Assembly: GCF_014842915.1 (NCBI RefSeq) | Contig: NZ_JACYXI010000003.1 | Coordinates: forward strand, 1 to 64,000 | Origin: Roseibium litorale | GTDB lineage: Bacteria; Pseudomonadota; Alphaproteobacteria; Rhizobiales; Stappiaceae | DNA length: 64,000 bases | Direction of reading: 5' to 3' | Shown: piece after piece, positions 1 through 8,577 of the stretch | Layout of the letters: the number at the start of each line of letters is the position of its first letter | How positions within the stretch are numbered: position 1 is the first letter of the stretch | Notes under the pieces: generated by a model | Told to the model about the DNA's origin: nothing | Databases searched by the model: none | What the model saw: only the letters and a program-made list of their open reading frames with translations | Made by a program: the position numbers and the translations under genes

Positions 1-112
1 TGCCGCCAGAACCTATGAAGACCTGTGGAATGCCGTCGGGCACGTCTGCAATCTCTTCCCCGAGGAGGAGTGCTACAACTTCCTCAAAGCGGCGGGATAT
101 CAAAGTGATTAA
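1..112 (+). CDS. IS630-family transposase, C-terminal end (cut by window edge)
   Basis: The open frame enters from the left edge and ends with TAA at 110-112, leaving about 36 residues. The peptide (RTYEDLWNAVGHVCNLF, then PEEECYNFLKAAGY) matches the pattern that closes IS630-type DDE transposases: an R-T-x-x-x-L-W-x-A-I/V-G segment, an aromatic-proline turn, E-C-x-N-F/Y and a final A-G-Y. The catalytic DDE core lies outside the window, so whether the element is intact cannot be judged. Two CTAG tetramers at 124-127 and 141-144 lie just beyond the stop. IS630 elements favour TA-containing targets, so one of these may mark the element's end, but no matching terminal repeat can be tested here. 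Confidence 0.7.
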   Translation, partial: AARTYEDLWNAVGHVCNLFPEEECYNFLKAAGYQSD

Positions 113-201
113 ACGCGACACGCTCTAGAAGCCGCACGGTCTAGTGGCAAGCACTTCTGCGGGAGGGAGGCTGGCGTCAGCCGGAGATTACCGGGAGCGC
201 A

Positions 202-229
202 ACCGGCGGGCCTGTTGGTGCCCGCCGGT
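202..229 (-). terminator. GC-rich hairpin downstream of the chemoreceptor gene
   Basis: A perfect 9-bp stem (ACCGGCGGG / CCCGCCGGT) with a 10-nt loop starts about 10 nt after the stop codon of the minus-strand chemoreceptor. There is no clear T-run on the minus-strand exit side. It is either a weak intrinsic terminator or a 3'-end stabilising stem. Confidence 0.45.
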
Positions 230-239
230 CAATCGCGGG

Positions 240-2375
240 TCAAGCGGCCAGGATCTGCTTGATGAAGCTGGACATGCTGTCTCGCAGGCCGCTTGCTTCC
301 TGGCCAAGTTTACGCGCTTGCTCGGCAACACTGCCAGCGGCGCTATCGGTCCGTTCCACGGAGTTGCGCACGTCGCCGATGTTCGCAGACACGCTGCTGG
401 TGCCTTCCGAGGCGCTTTGCGCGGATCGTGCGATTTCGCTGGTGGCGGCAGATTGCTCCTCAACAGCGGCGGCAACTGACCCTACGGCATTGCCGATCTC
501 ACCAACAACAGCACGGATCTTGCGGATTGCGTCAACCGCATTCTGGGTTGCTCCACGCATGTCGGAAATCTGTCCCGCAATTTCCTCGGTTGCCTTCGCC
601 GTCTGGCTGGCGAGGCTCTTGACCTCGCCTGCAACGACCGCAAAACCCTTGCCCATTTCTCCCGCTCTTGCAGCTTCAATCGTCGCGTTCAAGGCAAGAA
701 GATTGGTTTGCTCGGCGATGGACTGAATGATGTCGACCACCGTACCGATCTGGGCAGCTGTGCCTGCGAGAGACTCCACGATGTTATTGGTGGAGGCTGC
801 GTGTTCGTCTGCGTCCTTGGCAATGTCGCCGGATCTCTGGATGAGCTGCGAGACCTCGCGGATCGAGCTGAACAATTGGTCTGAGGCCGCTGCAACGGAC
901 CGGACATTGCCGCTGGCCTGATCCGAGGCTTCTGCAACGGCATTGGAGCGGTCGCTGCTCTGTTCTGCAATGACCGCCATTTCTTCAGCGGATTTCTCCA
1001 GGGCTGCGGCGGCTTCGACGAATGTTTCGACGACAGAGCCGACTTTTGATTCAAAGTCCCGAGCCAGCTGAGATGTCATCTCACGACGTTCTTCTTCCTG
1101 GCGCTGGTGTTCTTGTGCTTCCGCCTCCCGGCGCTTCAGCGCGTCCGCTTCCGTCATTTCTCGGATGCCGACCACTGCCTGTGCAATGTCGCCGACCTCG
1201 TCGTTTCGGTTCGCGCCGGCAATCGGAACATCGCTTTCTCCTGAAGCCATGACCTGCAGGGTCTTCGTCAGGGAGGCTAGAGGCTTCGTGATCCCGCGGG
1301 CAGCGAACAAGCCGATCAGGACAGTTCCGATCAGGAGGCCAACGGCGGCCATGAGCATGGTGTCGCTTATGTCGTTGACAGCCTGCAAGGCCTCCTTTTT
1401 AGATTGTGAGGCGATCAACAGCCATGAGCTGTCAAAGATATCGACAGAGCTCGTTGTCGACAGGTAGGGAACGCCGTTTCTCATGTAGAGGACTTCTTCC
1501 CCGGCAGACGGAAGGCTCTGGAAACCAAGCTTTGCGACCGGATCACCGGCTACCGCCTCTCCTCCGGGAGTGGCCGTGCGCAGGAGGCCGTCCATCCCGG
1601 CCGCGATGGTCTCGCCTGTTTCTCCAAGGTTCTTGCGGTCTGAGAGAACTGCGTTGAAGACGGAGGGACTGAGGCGGATGACAAGAAAGCCAGCCAGCTC
1701 CACCGTTTGCGCCGCGTTCATTGCTCCGTTGCTGTTCCGCTGTAGCGCCTGGCCGAGGAAGGCGCTTTCGCTGCCGCCCGCCAGACTGTAATGGTCAAAG
1801 TCTTCAAAAGCCAAGGTGCCAGGATTGGCTGTCATCTTTTGATATATCTTGCCTAGGCCACTCGCGGCGACGTCAGAGTTATCCTGTGAGAGTGAAAAGT
1901 CCGCGCCTTTGGTTACGGAGTAAACGACCTGACCTGTTGGAGAGAGGAGCAGGATATCGGCAAAGCCACCCCTTCGGGTTGCTTCAAGAAGTGCAGGGTG
2001 AACTTTTGCGTGCCGGTAGCCATACATGGTGTCGGAGTCCGCGCCGTCCTTCTCAAGAACTTCCTCTGCAGCGCCTGAGAAATACGCAAGATTCTTTTCC
2101 TGCTCTTTTGCGGTGTTGATGCTCTTGTCGAGATCTTTGATACTCGCGATGACCAGCTTGTCCTCAGCCAAATTGACAAAGCTCAGGGATATCCGCCGTG
2201 CTGACGCCTCTAGAAGGTCTTTCCGGGCATCTGCCGCCAGCATCAAGCGTGTTTCTGCCGCATCAGAGAGTGCGGTGCGCGCGCCGCTCCATCCGATGAA
2301 CCCCATTGTCGCAGCGCTCACCAGCGCAAGGCCAACAATAATCGCAGGCAGTTTTACCTTGATGGCAAATCTCAT
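240..2375 (-). CDS. Methyl-accepting chemotaxis protein
   Basis: A 711-residue transmembrane chemoreceptor. A first membrane helix spans residues ~9-29. A large periplasmic sensor region of about 310 residues follows, then a second helix at ~340-359 and a HAMP domain at ~358-412. The cytoplasmic signalling coiled coil contains the nearly invariant hairpin tip ([20 protein letters not shown], residues ~553-572, then [17 protein letters not shown]). It would signal through CheA/CheW to the flagellar motor. No C-terminal NWETF-type tether for CheR/CheB is present. The periplasmic part has PAS/Cache-like features ([17 protein letters not shown]; the [13 protein letters not shown] stretch), but the ligand cannot be read from sequence. 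It has no chemotaxis neighbours and lies alone between an IS end and tex. The ATG start is directly followed by the first membrane helix, which supports it. Confidence 0.93.
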   Translation of the reverse strand: MRFAIKVKLPAIIVGLALVSAATMGFIGWSGARTALSDAAETRLMLAADARKDLLEASARRISLSFVNLAEDKLVIASIKDLDKSINTAKEQEKNLAYFSGAAEEVLEKDGADSDTMYGYRHAKVHPALLEATRRGGFADILLLSPTGQVVYSVTKGADFSLSQDNSDVAASGLGKIYQKMTANPGTLAFEDFDHYSLAGGSESAFLGQALQRNSNGAMNAAQTVELAGFLVIRLSPSVFNAVLSDRKNLGETGETIAAGMDGLLRTATPGGEAVAGDPVAKLGFQSLPSAGEEVLYMRNGVPYLSTTSSVDIFDSSWLLIASQSKKEALQAVNDISDTMLMAAVGLLIGTVLIGLFAARGITKPLASLTKTLQVMASGESDVPIAGANRNDEVGDIAQAVVGIREMTEADALKRREAEAQEHQRQEEERREMTSQLARDFESKVGSVVETFVEAAAALEKSAEEMAVIAEQSSDRSNAVAEASDQASGNVRSVAAASDQLFSSIREVSQLIQRSGDIAKDADEHAASTNNIVESLAGTAAQIGTVVDIIQSIAEQTNLLALNATIEAARAGEMGKGFAVVAGEVKSLASQTAKATEEIAGQISDMRGATQNAVDAIRKIRAVVGEIGNAVGSVAAAVEEQSAATSEIARSAQSASEGTSSVSANIGDVRNSVERTDSAAGSVAEQARKLGQEASGLRDSMSSFIKQILAA

Positions 2376-2741
2376 CTTTTACTCCGCAGCGTCTCGAAGA
2401 ATTACGAAATTAATTTCGGAATATGAGTGCTGGGAATTAAAATTATAATAACTCCAACGGTATCCTTGATTTGATATTATGTATTAATACCAATACAAAA
2501 GTTGTAATTAGAAATCACTGTTTCTTTCCGGAGTATGGGGATCTTTCTGCTTTTCCTCTTGGTAGTTTACGTTTCGGCATCGTGAGGGGCTCCCGGAGCT
2601 CAGGCTGTGCTGCTCCTATTTCCGTGGACTTCGCGATCCTGTCTCTTTATCGCCTGGATTGGCGGCTCTATCGTCCCCGTTCTTGGCTTGCCGCCGTTGG
2701 TGGCAGGCAGGCCTCACGATACGACAACATGGAAACGCCGC
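2376..2741. other. AT-rich divergent promoter region between the chemoreceptor and tex
   Basis: 366 bp without a supportable gene. The part from 2395 to about 2515 is strikingly AT-rich compared with the flanking genes. It contains a perfect 10-bp palindrome GTATTAATAC at 2481-2490, flanked by GGTAT (2459-2463) and ATACC (2487-2491) half-repeats. The region must hold the promoter of the minus-strand chemoreceptor and that of tex. An open frame runs through 2607-2741 in phase with tex, but it lacks family similarity and is taken as non-coding. Confidence 0.5.
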
Positions 2742-5177
2742 ATGTCCGAGTTCTCTGACCTGACCCTTTCTGCTCCCGGCACCAAGGCGTCTGCCCTTGC
2801 CCCGGATGTTGCCCTCCGCATTGCGCGGCAGATCGCAGATGAGATCGGGTGCCAGCCGACGCAGGTAAACTCTGCGGTCCAGCTTCTGGACGAAGGCTCG
2901 ACGGTTCCCTTCATCGCCCGTTACCGCAAGGAAGCAACCGGCGGCCTGGACGACACCCAGCTGCGCAAACTTGAAGAGCGGTTGATCTATCTGCGTGAGC
3001 TGGAAGACAGGCGCGTTGCCATCGTCAAGTCGATTGAGGAGCAGGGCAAGCTGACGGACGAGCTGGCCAAGAGCATTGCTCTGGCCGACACCAAGTCTGT
3101 TCTTGAAGATCTCTATCTGCCGTTCAAGAAGAAGCGCCGCACCAAGGCGCAGATTGCCCGGGAAGCTGGTCTTGAGCCTTTGGCCGACGCGCTGTTGGGT
3201 GACCCTTCGAAGGACCCGGAACAGGAAGCTGCCAGCTATATCTCCGAAGAGAAGGGCGTTGCCGACACCAAGGCAGCTCTTGATGGCGCGCGCCAGATCC
3301 TGATGGAGCGCTTTGCGGAAAACGCTGCTCTCGTTGGCCAGCTCCGCCGCTATGTCGCGGAAAAGGGCGTTGTTCAGTCCAAACTGATCGATGGCCAGAG
3401 TGAGAAGGGTGCAAAATTCGCCGACTATTTCGACTATTCCGAGCCGCTCTCCAAGATCCCAAGCCACCGTGCGCTGGCGCTGTTCCGTGGCCGCAATGAA
3501 GGTGTTCTTTCCGTTGATCTGACCGTGGATGCGGATGATGTGTCGCCGGTGAAGCCCGCCGAAAAGCTGGTGGCCGACACCTATGGTATCGCTGAGCGGG
3601 GCCGTCCAGGCGACAAGTGGCTGATGGATGTTGCGCGCTGGGCCTGGAAGGTGAAGCTGGCGCTCCATATCGAACTGGATCTCATGGGGGACCTGCGCGA
3701 CAAGGCGGAAGAGGAGGCGATCCAGGTCTTCGCCCGGAATCTGAAGGATCTGCTGCTGGCGGCACCTGCTGGCGCCAAGGCGACACTGGGCCTCGACCCT
3801 GGCATCCGGACCGGCGTCAAGGTTGCTGTTGTCGACGCCACCGGTAAGCTGATCGACACGGCAACGATCTACCCGTTCCAGCCGCGCAACGATATTGCAG
3901 GTTCACGGGCAACGCTGCTGGCGCTGATCGCCAAGCACAAGGTGGGGCTGATCGCCATCGGCAACGGCACCGCCAGCCGCGAAACGGACCGTCTGACTGC
4001 CGAGGTTCTGGGCGACATTCCACCCGCCAGCCGTCCGGTCAAGGTGATTGTCAACGAAGCCGGCGCGTCGGTCTATTCGGCCTCCGAGCTGGCTTCCAAG
4101 GAAATGCCGGGCATCGACGTGTCCCTGCGCGGGGCTGCCTCCATCGCCCGCCGTCTCCAGGATCCGCTGGCGGAGCTGGTGAAGATCGAGCCGAAATCCA
4201 TCGGCGTTGGCCAGTATCAGCATGACGTCAACCAGACCAAGCTTGCCCGAGCCCTTGATGCCGTCGTGGAAGATGCGGTGAACGCGGTTGGCGTCGATCT
4301 CAACACGGCGTCTCCGGCACTTCTGTCGCGCATTTCCGGTCTGTCGGATAGTCTTGCCCGCGCTGTAGTCGAGCATCGTGACAGCATCGGACGGTTCACC
4401 AGCCGTAAGCAGCTCAAGGAAGTGCCCCGTCTTGGCGCCAAGGCGTTTGAGCTTTGCGCAGGCTTCCTGCGCATCAATGATGGCGAGGAGGCGCTGGATG
4501 CTTCCTCCGTACATCCGGAAGCCTATCCGCTGGCAAAGCGCATCGTGAAGGCCTGCGGCCGAGACGTGCGCCAGCTCATGGGCGACAGCTCGGTGCTGCG
4601 CGGACTTGATCCAAAGGAATTCACCGACGAGCGCTTCGGTCTTCCCACCGTGAAGGACATCCTGTCGGAACTGGAAAAGCCGGGGCGTGACCCCCGTCCG
4701 GAGTTCAAGACAGCCTCCCTTGCCGATGGTGTCGAGGAAATCTCCGACCTGAAGCCGGGCATGAAGCTGGAAGGCACGGTGACCAACGTCACCAACTTCG
4801 GTGCTTTCGTGGATGTGGGTGTTCACCAGGATGGTCTGGTTCACGTCTCGCAGCTGGCGGACAAGTTCGTTGATGACCCGCACAAGGTGGTCAAGGCTGG
4901 CGATATCGTGAAAGTGACGATCCTGGAAGTGGATGTGAAGCGCAAGCGGATCTCCATGACCATGAAATCAGACGTAGACTATCAGGGCCAGCGCGAGCGC
5001 GCAGCGGACAACCGCCAGGCTGGGCATCGTAATGACCGGGGCACGGGCGGCCGTGGACCTGGCGGCACGGGTTCCGGCGGTGGTTCCGGCGGCGGCAAGC
5101 CGGGCAATGCCCCAGCTCCCGCCAACAACGCCATGGCAGCCGCACTTGCCGCTGCCATGAACCGTGGTCGGAAGTAA
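2742..5177 (+). CDS. tex: Tex-type RNA-binding transcription accessory protein
   Basis: About 811 residues from the chosen ATG at 2742 (MSEFSDLTL). An in-frame extension back to 2607 would add 45 residues that do not resemble the family. The domain order is that of Tex: an N-terminal helical region with the conserved [20 protein letters not shown] block, a YqgF/RNase-H-like domain ([17 protein letters not shown], residue ~349 on), tandem helix-hairpin-helix motifs ([12 protein letters not shown], ~516 on), and an S1 RNA-binding domain (~669-744). The tail after ~760 is glycine/proline-rich and low-complexity, a common addition in alphaproteobacterial Tex. Tex binds nucleic acid and is thought to affect transcription and RNA turnover, but its precise role is unsettled. 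The gene is monocistronic and followed by its own terminator. Confidence 0.95.
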   Translation: MSEFSDLTLSAPGTKASALAPDVALRIARQIADEIGCQPTQVNSAVQLLDEGSTVPFIARYRKEATGGLDDTQLRKLEERLIYLRELEDRRVAIVKSIEEQGKLTDELAKSIALADTKSVLEDLYLPFKKKRRTKAQIAREAGLEPLADALLGDPSKDPEQEAASYISEEKGVADTKAALDGARQILMERFAENAALVGQLRRYVAEKGVVQSKLIDGQSEKGAKFADYFDYSEPLSKIPSHRALALFRGRNEGVLSVDLTVDADDVSPVKPAEKLVADTYGIAERGRPGDKWLMDVARWAWKVKLALHIELDLMGDLRDKAEEEAIQVFARNLKDLLLAAPAGAKATLGLDPGIRTGVKVAVVDATGKLIDTATIYPFQPRNDIAGSRATLLALIAKHKVGLIAIGNGTASRETDRLTAEVLGDIPPASRPVKVIVNEAGASVYSASELASKEMPGIDVSLRGAASIARRLQDPLAELVKIEPKSIGVGQYQHDVNQTKLARALDAVVEDAVNAVGVDLNTASPALLSRISGLSDSLARAVVEHRDSIGRFTSRKQLKEVPRLGAKAFELCAGFLRINDGEEALDASSVHPEAYPLAKRIVKACGRDVRQLMGDSSVLRGLDPKEFTDERFGLPTVKDILSELEKPGRDPRPEFKTASLADGVEEISDLKPGMKLEGTVTNVTNFGAFVDVGVHQDGLVHVSQLADKFVDDPHKVVKAGDIVKVTILEVDVKRKRISMTMKSDVDYQGQRERAADNRQAGHRNDRGTGGRGPGGTGSGGGSGGGKPGNAPAPANNAMAAALAAAMNRGRK

Positions 5178-5201
5178 TTTTCGCATCCTGGATTGCAATT
5201 G

Positions 5202-5237
5202 GAGCCCGGTACTGGAAGGTGCCGGGCTCGCGCTTTT
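5202..5237 (+). terminator. Intrinsic terminator of tex
   Basis: An 11-bp stem (GAGCCCGGTAC / GTGCCGGGCTC, one G-U pair) with a 6-nt loop lies 24 nt after the tex stop. TTTT follows at 5234-5237. Confidence 0.75.
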
Positions 5238-5362
5238 CTGGGCCGTGAAATTGAAAAAGCGAACTCTTTGGGCGTTCTGTGGAATTGCGGACTGCGAGCA
5301 AACTGGGATATTACGCTGCCAGCGAACACGCGAGATCGAACAAGAAGCGAAAGGAGCTTTCC

Positions 5363-6787
5363 ATGTCCGCAACGACGGCGACTGCCGAGATCGGATTGAT
5401 CGGCCTTGGCACCATGGGGGGAAACCTGGCGCTGAACATTGCTGAGAATGGTTTTTCCATCGCGGTCTTCAACCGCACCACGGACAAGACCGATCAGTTC
5501 ATGGCGAAGGCTGGCCCGCTTGCGGAAAAGCTGGTTCCAGCAAAGACGCTTGAAGATTTTATCAAGGCGATCAAGAGCCCGCGCGCGATCATCCTGATGG
5601 TACCGGCAGGCGAGGCTGTGGATGCGCAGATCGAAGCGCTCCGTCCTCTTCTGGATCCGCAGGACCTGATCATCGATGCCGGCAACGCCAACTATCACGA
5701 CACCAACCGCCGCGATGAGGAAGCCGCTGCCAAAGGCCCGCGCTTCATGGGTATCGGTGTCTCCGGCGGTGAAGAGGGGGCCCGGTTCGGTCCCTCCATC
5801 ATGGCTGGCGGTCCGGCTGATGCCTGGACACAGGTTGGTCATATCCTGGAAGCGATCTCCGCAAAGCATGAAGGTACGCCCTGCGCTGCCCATCTGGGTG
5901 CAGCTGGTGCCGGTCATCTGGTGAAGACGGTTCACAACGGCATCGAATATGCCGACATGCAGATGATCGCAGAAGTCTATGGCGTGATGCGGGACGGTCT
6001 CGGTATGACCTCCGCTGAAATCGGTTCCGTGTTCGAGACCTGGAACGGCGGAATTCTGCAGTCCTACCTGATCGAGATTTCCGGCAAGGTTGCCAATACG
6101 GCTGATCCGGACACCGGCAAACCGATGCTCGACATCATCCTGGACACGGCTGGCCAGAAGGGCACCGGCCGCTGGACGGCCATCGAGGGCTTGATGCTGG
6201 GTACGCCTGCCAGCGCCATCGAGGCGGCCGTCGCCGCCCGCAACATGTCGGCGAGAATTGCTGAGCGCAAGGAAGGCGAGGCTGTGTTCGGTGCGGCCCC
6301 GGTAGCGCTCGACAAGGCCGCCATTGCCACCTCCGTTCTGGAGTCCGCTCTGGTTGCCGGCAAGATCGTCTGCTACGCGCAGGGCTTCGGCCTGATTCTG
6401 GAAGCTGCCAAGCAGTATGGCTGGGCCATGCCGCTGCCGGAAATCGCCAAGATCTGGCGCAACGGCTGTATCATCCGCTCCGCCATGCTGAACGACATGG
6501 CCAGCGCGCTGGCCGAAGATCCGGCCCGCAATCTGATGCTTGCGCCGTTCTTCGCAGACAAGCTCAAGGAAACCCACGGCGCCCTGCGTCAGGTGGTGGC
6601 TCTTGGCGCTCTGAACGGCCTGGCCGTTCCTGCCCTGTCGTCTGCGCTGTCCTATTTCGACATCATGCGCACTGGCCGCTCGACCGCCAACATGCTGCAG
6701 GGACAGCGCGATTTCTTCGGCGCCCACGGTTTCGAGCGCACCGACAAGGATGGCAAGGGCTATCATGGCCCCTGGGCCATGGGCTGA
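5363..6787 (+). CDS. gnd: 6-phosphogluconate dehydrogenase, decarboxylating
   Basis: 474 residues, the usual length for the decarboxylating enzyme. It oxidises 6-phosphogluconate to ribulose 5-phosphate and CO2 with NADP+ in the cytosolic pentose-phosphate pathway. The dinucleotide fold begins GLGTMGGNLALN (residues ~12-23). The substrate signature IIDAGNANYHDT and the GVSGGEEGARFGPS loop (~132-145) are present, as is the catalytic lysine region HLVKTVHNGIEYADMQ. The start is the ATG at 5363, preceded at a 6-nt spacing by AAGGAG (5351-5356). An in-frame ATG at 5279 lacks a ribosome site and is rejected. Codon use and GC match the neighbours. No zwf or pgl lies beside it, so it stands alone. 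Confidence 0.97.
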   Translation: MSATTATAEIGLIGLGTMGGNLALNIAENGFSIAVFNRTTDKTDQFMAKAGPLAEKLVPAKTLEDFIKAIKSPRAIILMVPAGEAVDAQIEALRPLLDPQDLIIDAGNANYHDTNRRDEEAAAKGPRFMGIGVSGGEEGARFGPSIMAGGPADAWTQVGHILEAISAKHEGTPCAAHLGAAGAGHLVKTVHNGIEYADMQMIAEVYGVMRDGLGMTSAEIGSVFETWNGGILQSYLIEISGKVANTADPDTGKPMLDIILDTAGQKGTGRWTAIEGLMLGTPASAIEAAVAARNMSARIAERKEGEAVFGAAPVALDKAAIATSVLESALVAGKIVCYAQGFGLILEAAKQYGWAMPLPEIAKIWRNGCIIRSAMLNDMASALAEDPARNLMLAPFFADKLKETHGALRQVVALGALNGLAVPALSSALSYFDIMRTGRSTANMLQGQRDFFGAHGFERTDKDGKGYHGPWAMG

Positions 6788-6815
6788 TTGGTCCAGCCTT
6801 TCTGAAGACAAAAAG

Positions 6816-6837
6816 CCCCGCGCAAATCTGCGCGGGG
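6816..6837. terminator. Strong stem-loop between convergent gnd and hydroxyacid dehydrogenase genes
   Basis: A 9-bp stem CCCCGCGCA / TGCGCGGGG with a 4-nt loop. On the minus strand the stem is followed by CTTTTT, so it reads as a canonical intrinsic terminator for transcription arriving from the dehydrogenase side. On the plus strand it has no T-tract but may still end gnd transcription. Confidence 0.65.
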
Positions 6838-6869
6838 TCAGACTGCTGACAAACCCCACCACCGCGCTT

Positions 6870-6966
6870 TCCCGGACGTAGCGAAGCGAAGATCCGGGAT
6901 CTATCGTCTATTTATTCCATTGAAAGAAATAGGATTTTTAGACAGGTCCCGGCTCAAGGCCGGGAC
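6870..6966. repeat. Pair of REP-like palindromes in the gnd / dehydrogenase interval
   Basis: Two separate palindromes share a CCCGG core. The first, at 6870-6899, has a 7-bp stem TCCCGGA / TCCGGGA around a purine-rich loop. The second, at 6946-6966, has an 8-bp perfect stem GTCCCGGC / GCCGGGAC with a 5-nt loop. An AT-rich 45-nt spacer lies between them. Short intergenic palindromes of this CCCGG...CCGGG kind recur in many alphaproteobacterial genomes as REP-like units. Copy number cannot be assessed in one window, and no other copy was noticed here. Confidence 0.55.
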
Positions 6967-7097
6967 GGCACGGAGAAAAATCCTGGAGACTTGGGTTTGT
7001 CATCAAGCTCGCCCAGCGCAGGTTTGCGCGGGTCTTTTTGGTTTCAGATTTTACCAAATGGTGTTTTTGCGCTGATCCTGCCCGAAGGCCTCGTTCC

Positions 7098-8045
7098 TCA
7101 ATAACCCCGGCTGCGGTCGATGGCCGCGGGAATTTCTCCCGTGTTGAGGAAGGCCATGACATTGCGCTTCACAAGCTGGGATGCGGTTTTCTTGATCGTG
7201 GGGGCGGAGATGTGCGGCAGCACCGTTACCGACGGATGAGTCCAGTAGCGGTGACCGGCAGGAAGAGGCTCGGTCGCAAAGACATCGAGAACGGCATGCT
7301 TCACGTGCCCATTGTCGAGGGCTTCGAGGAGGGCGCTGTCATCAATGACCGGCCCACGGGCGAAGTTGATCAGGCTCGCGCCCGGCTTCAGCGCTGCGAG
7401 GGCTTCCTTGCCCATAAGTCCGCGGGTCTCGCTGGTCAGGGGCATCAGCACGACGGCGATGTGCGTCGTGGCCAAGGCTTGTTTCAGGCCTGCCTCGCCC
7501 GAGAAGGTCCTGATGCCATCCAGCGTCTTCTCACTCCGGCTCCAGCCCTGAACGGTAAAGCCATTGGCCTTGAGACGTTGCGCGGCGGCGGCTCCCAGGT
7601 GGCCGAGGCCAAGTAGCGTGACCGTCTGGTCCTCCGGCAGCTTGAGATCGTGCTCCTGCCAGCGCTGCTGGGCCTGCTGCCTTGCGTAGGTTGGCATGTC
7701 CCGGTGGAGATAGAGCGTCCAGGCCAGAACGGCTTCCGACATGGTTTCTGCCATTTGGGGGTCGACCAGACGGACGATCTTGAGGCTGGAAGGAGGAAGC
7801 TCTGCGGCCATCCGCTCAACGCCCGCCCACAGACTCTGAACCCACTTGAGATTCGGCAGCAAAAGCAATTCGGCCGGATCCGGATTGGCAACGATTGCGA
7901 GTTCGGTAACCTGCCGGTCGGCTTGACTGACGTCCGCAAGCAGCCGGATTTCGGCATGGGGCGCGAGGACGCCGTTCAGCGCGGTCAGCCAGCCGGCCGC
8001 CTCGCTTTTGCCGCTGCGGGTGACAAAGGGAATGATCCGGGTCAT
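7098..8045 (-). CDS. D-2-hydroxyacid dehydrogenase, GhrA-like (glyoxylate/hydroxypyruvate reductase family)
   Basis: 315 residues, a typical length for GhrA-type enzymes, which reduce glyoxylate or hydroxypyruvate with NADPH. The Rossmann motif LLGLGHLGAAAA sits at ~144-155. The catalytic triad is visible as Arg230 (INFARGP), Glu259 (VFATEPLP) and His278 (VLPHISAPT). The N-terminal substrate domain carries the LPNLKWVQSLWAGVE stretch typical of this subfamily. The start ATG at 8045 overlaps the stop of the upstream VOC gene by 4 bp (ATGA), so the two are translationally coupled. The substrate is not determined by sequence; other 2-keto acids are possible. Confidence 0.88.
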   Translation of the reverse strand: MTRIIPFVTRSGKSEAAGWLTALNGVLAPHAEIRLLADVSQADRQVTELAIVANPDPAELLLLPNLKWVQSLWAGVERMAAELPPSSLKIVRLVDPQMAETMSEAVLAWTLYLHRDMPTYARQQAQQRWQEHDLKLPEDQTVTLLGLGHLGAAAAQRLKANGFTVQGWSRSEKTLDGIRTFSGEAGLKQALATTHIAVVLMPLTSETRGLMGKEALAALKPGASLINFARGPVIDDSALLEALDNGHVKHAVLDVFATEPLPAGHRYWTHPSVTVLPHISAPTIKKTASQLVKRNVMAFLNTGEIPAAIDRSRGY

Positions 8046-8455
8046 GCGGCGAAAACTCCGGACGTGTCCTTGAACCCCTTGACCTCAATCGGATTGCCTG
8101 AGGGGTCGCGGAAAAACATGGTGCTCTGCTCACCCGGCTCCCCTTTGAAGCGGACGGAGGGCGGCAGAACGAATTCAATGCCAGCAGTGGTCAGCTTATC
8201 CGCAAGGGACTGCCAGTCATCCATCCCGAGCACCACGCCCAGATGGGGCATCGGCACCATGTGGTCACCGACCTTGCCGGTGTTCGTGGTCTTGAAGGGT
8301 TCTCCAAGATGAAGGGAGATCTGGTGGCCGAAGAAATCGAAGTCGACCCAGGTCCCGGTGCTGCGGCCTTCCGGGCAGCCAAGCAAGCCGCCGTAGAAGG
8401 CGCGGGCTTCATCAAGATCCGTGACATGGTAGGCGAGGTGGAAACAGGAGCGCAT
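8042..8455 (-). CDS. VOC-family (glyoxalase/dioxygenase fold) protein
   Basis: 138 residues from ATG 8455 (MRSCFHLAYHVTDLDEARAFY). An upstream in-frame codon at 8497 would add 14 residues with no family match. Two beta-alpha-beta-beta-beta modules are apparent: HLAYHVTDLDEARAFYGGLLG, and then DDWQSLADKLTTAGIEFVLPP leading to MFFRDPSGNPIEVKGF. Candidate metal ligands are His6/His10, a His in the middle (VPMPHLGVVLG) and the Glu of NPIEVKGF. The family includes glyoxalase I, extradiol dioxygenases and resistance proteins, and the reaction here cannot be assigned. The gene overlaps the hydroxyacid dehydrogenase by 4 bp, which hints at a shared role in keto-acid or aldehyde metabolism. Confidence 0.85.
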   Translation of the reverse strand: MRSCFHLAYHVTDLDEARAFYGGLLGCPEGRSTGTWVDFDFFGHQISLHLGEPFKTTNTGKVGDHMVPMPHLGVVLGMDDWQSLADKLTTAGIEFVLPPSVRFKGEPGEQSTMFFRDPSGNPIEVKGFKDTSGVFAA

Positions 8456-8577
8456 GATTTCAAGTCCCTGTTGTGAAAAGACATGACGCTGCGACAAAAA
8501 GGGGTGACCATAATCGACAATCGTCTTTAATGTCAGGAGATATCATTGACGGTTCGGTTATGTACAGGAGCGCAAAC

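Noticed and set aside
2607-2741. N-terminal extension of tex
   Set aside because: The added residues do not match the family, and the ATG at 2742 gives the expected length.
4982-6862. Minus-strand open frame of 626 codons opposite gnd
   Set aside because: Antisense shadow. The plus strand encodes complete 6-phosphogluconate dehydrogenase with a ribosome site and a nearby stem-loop.
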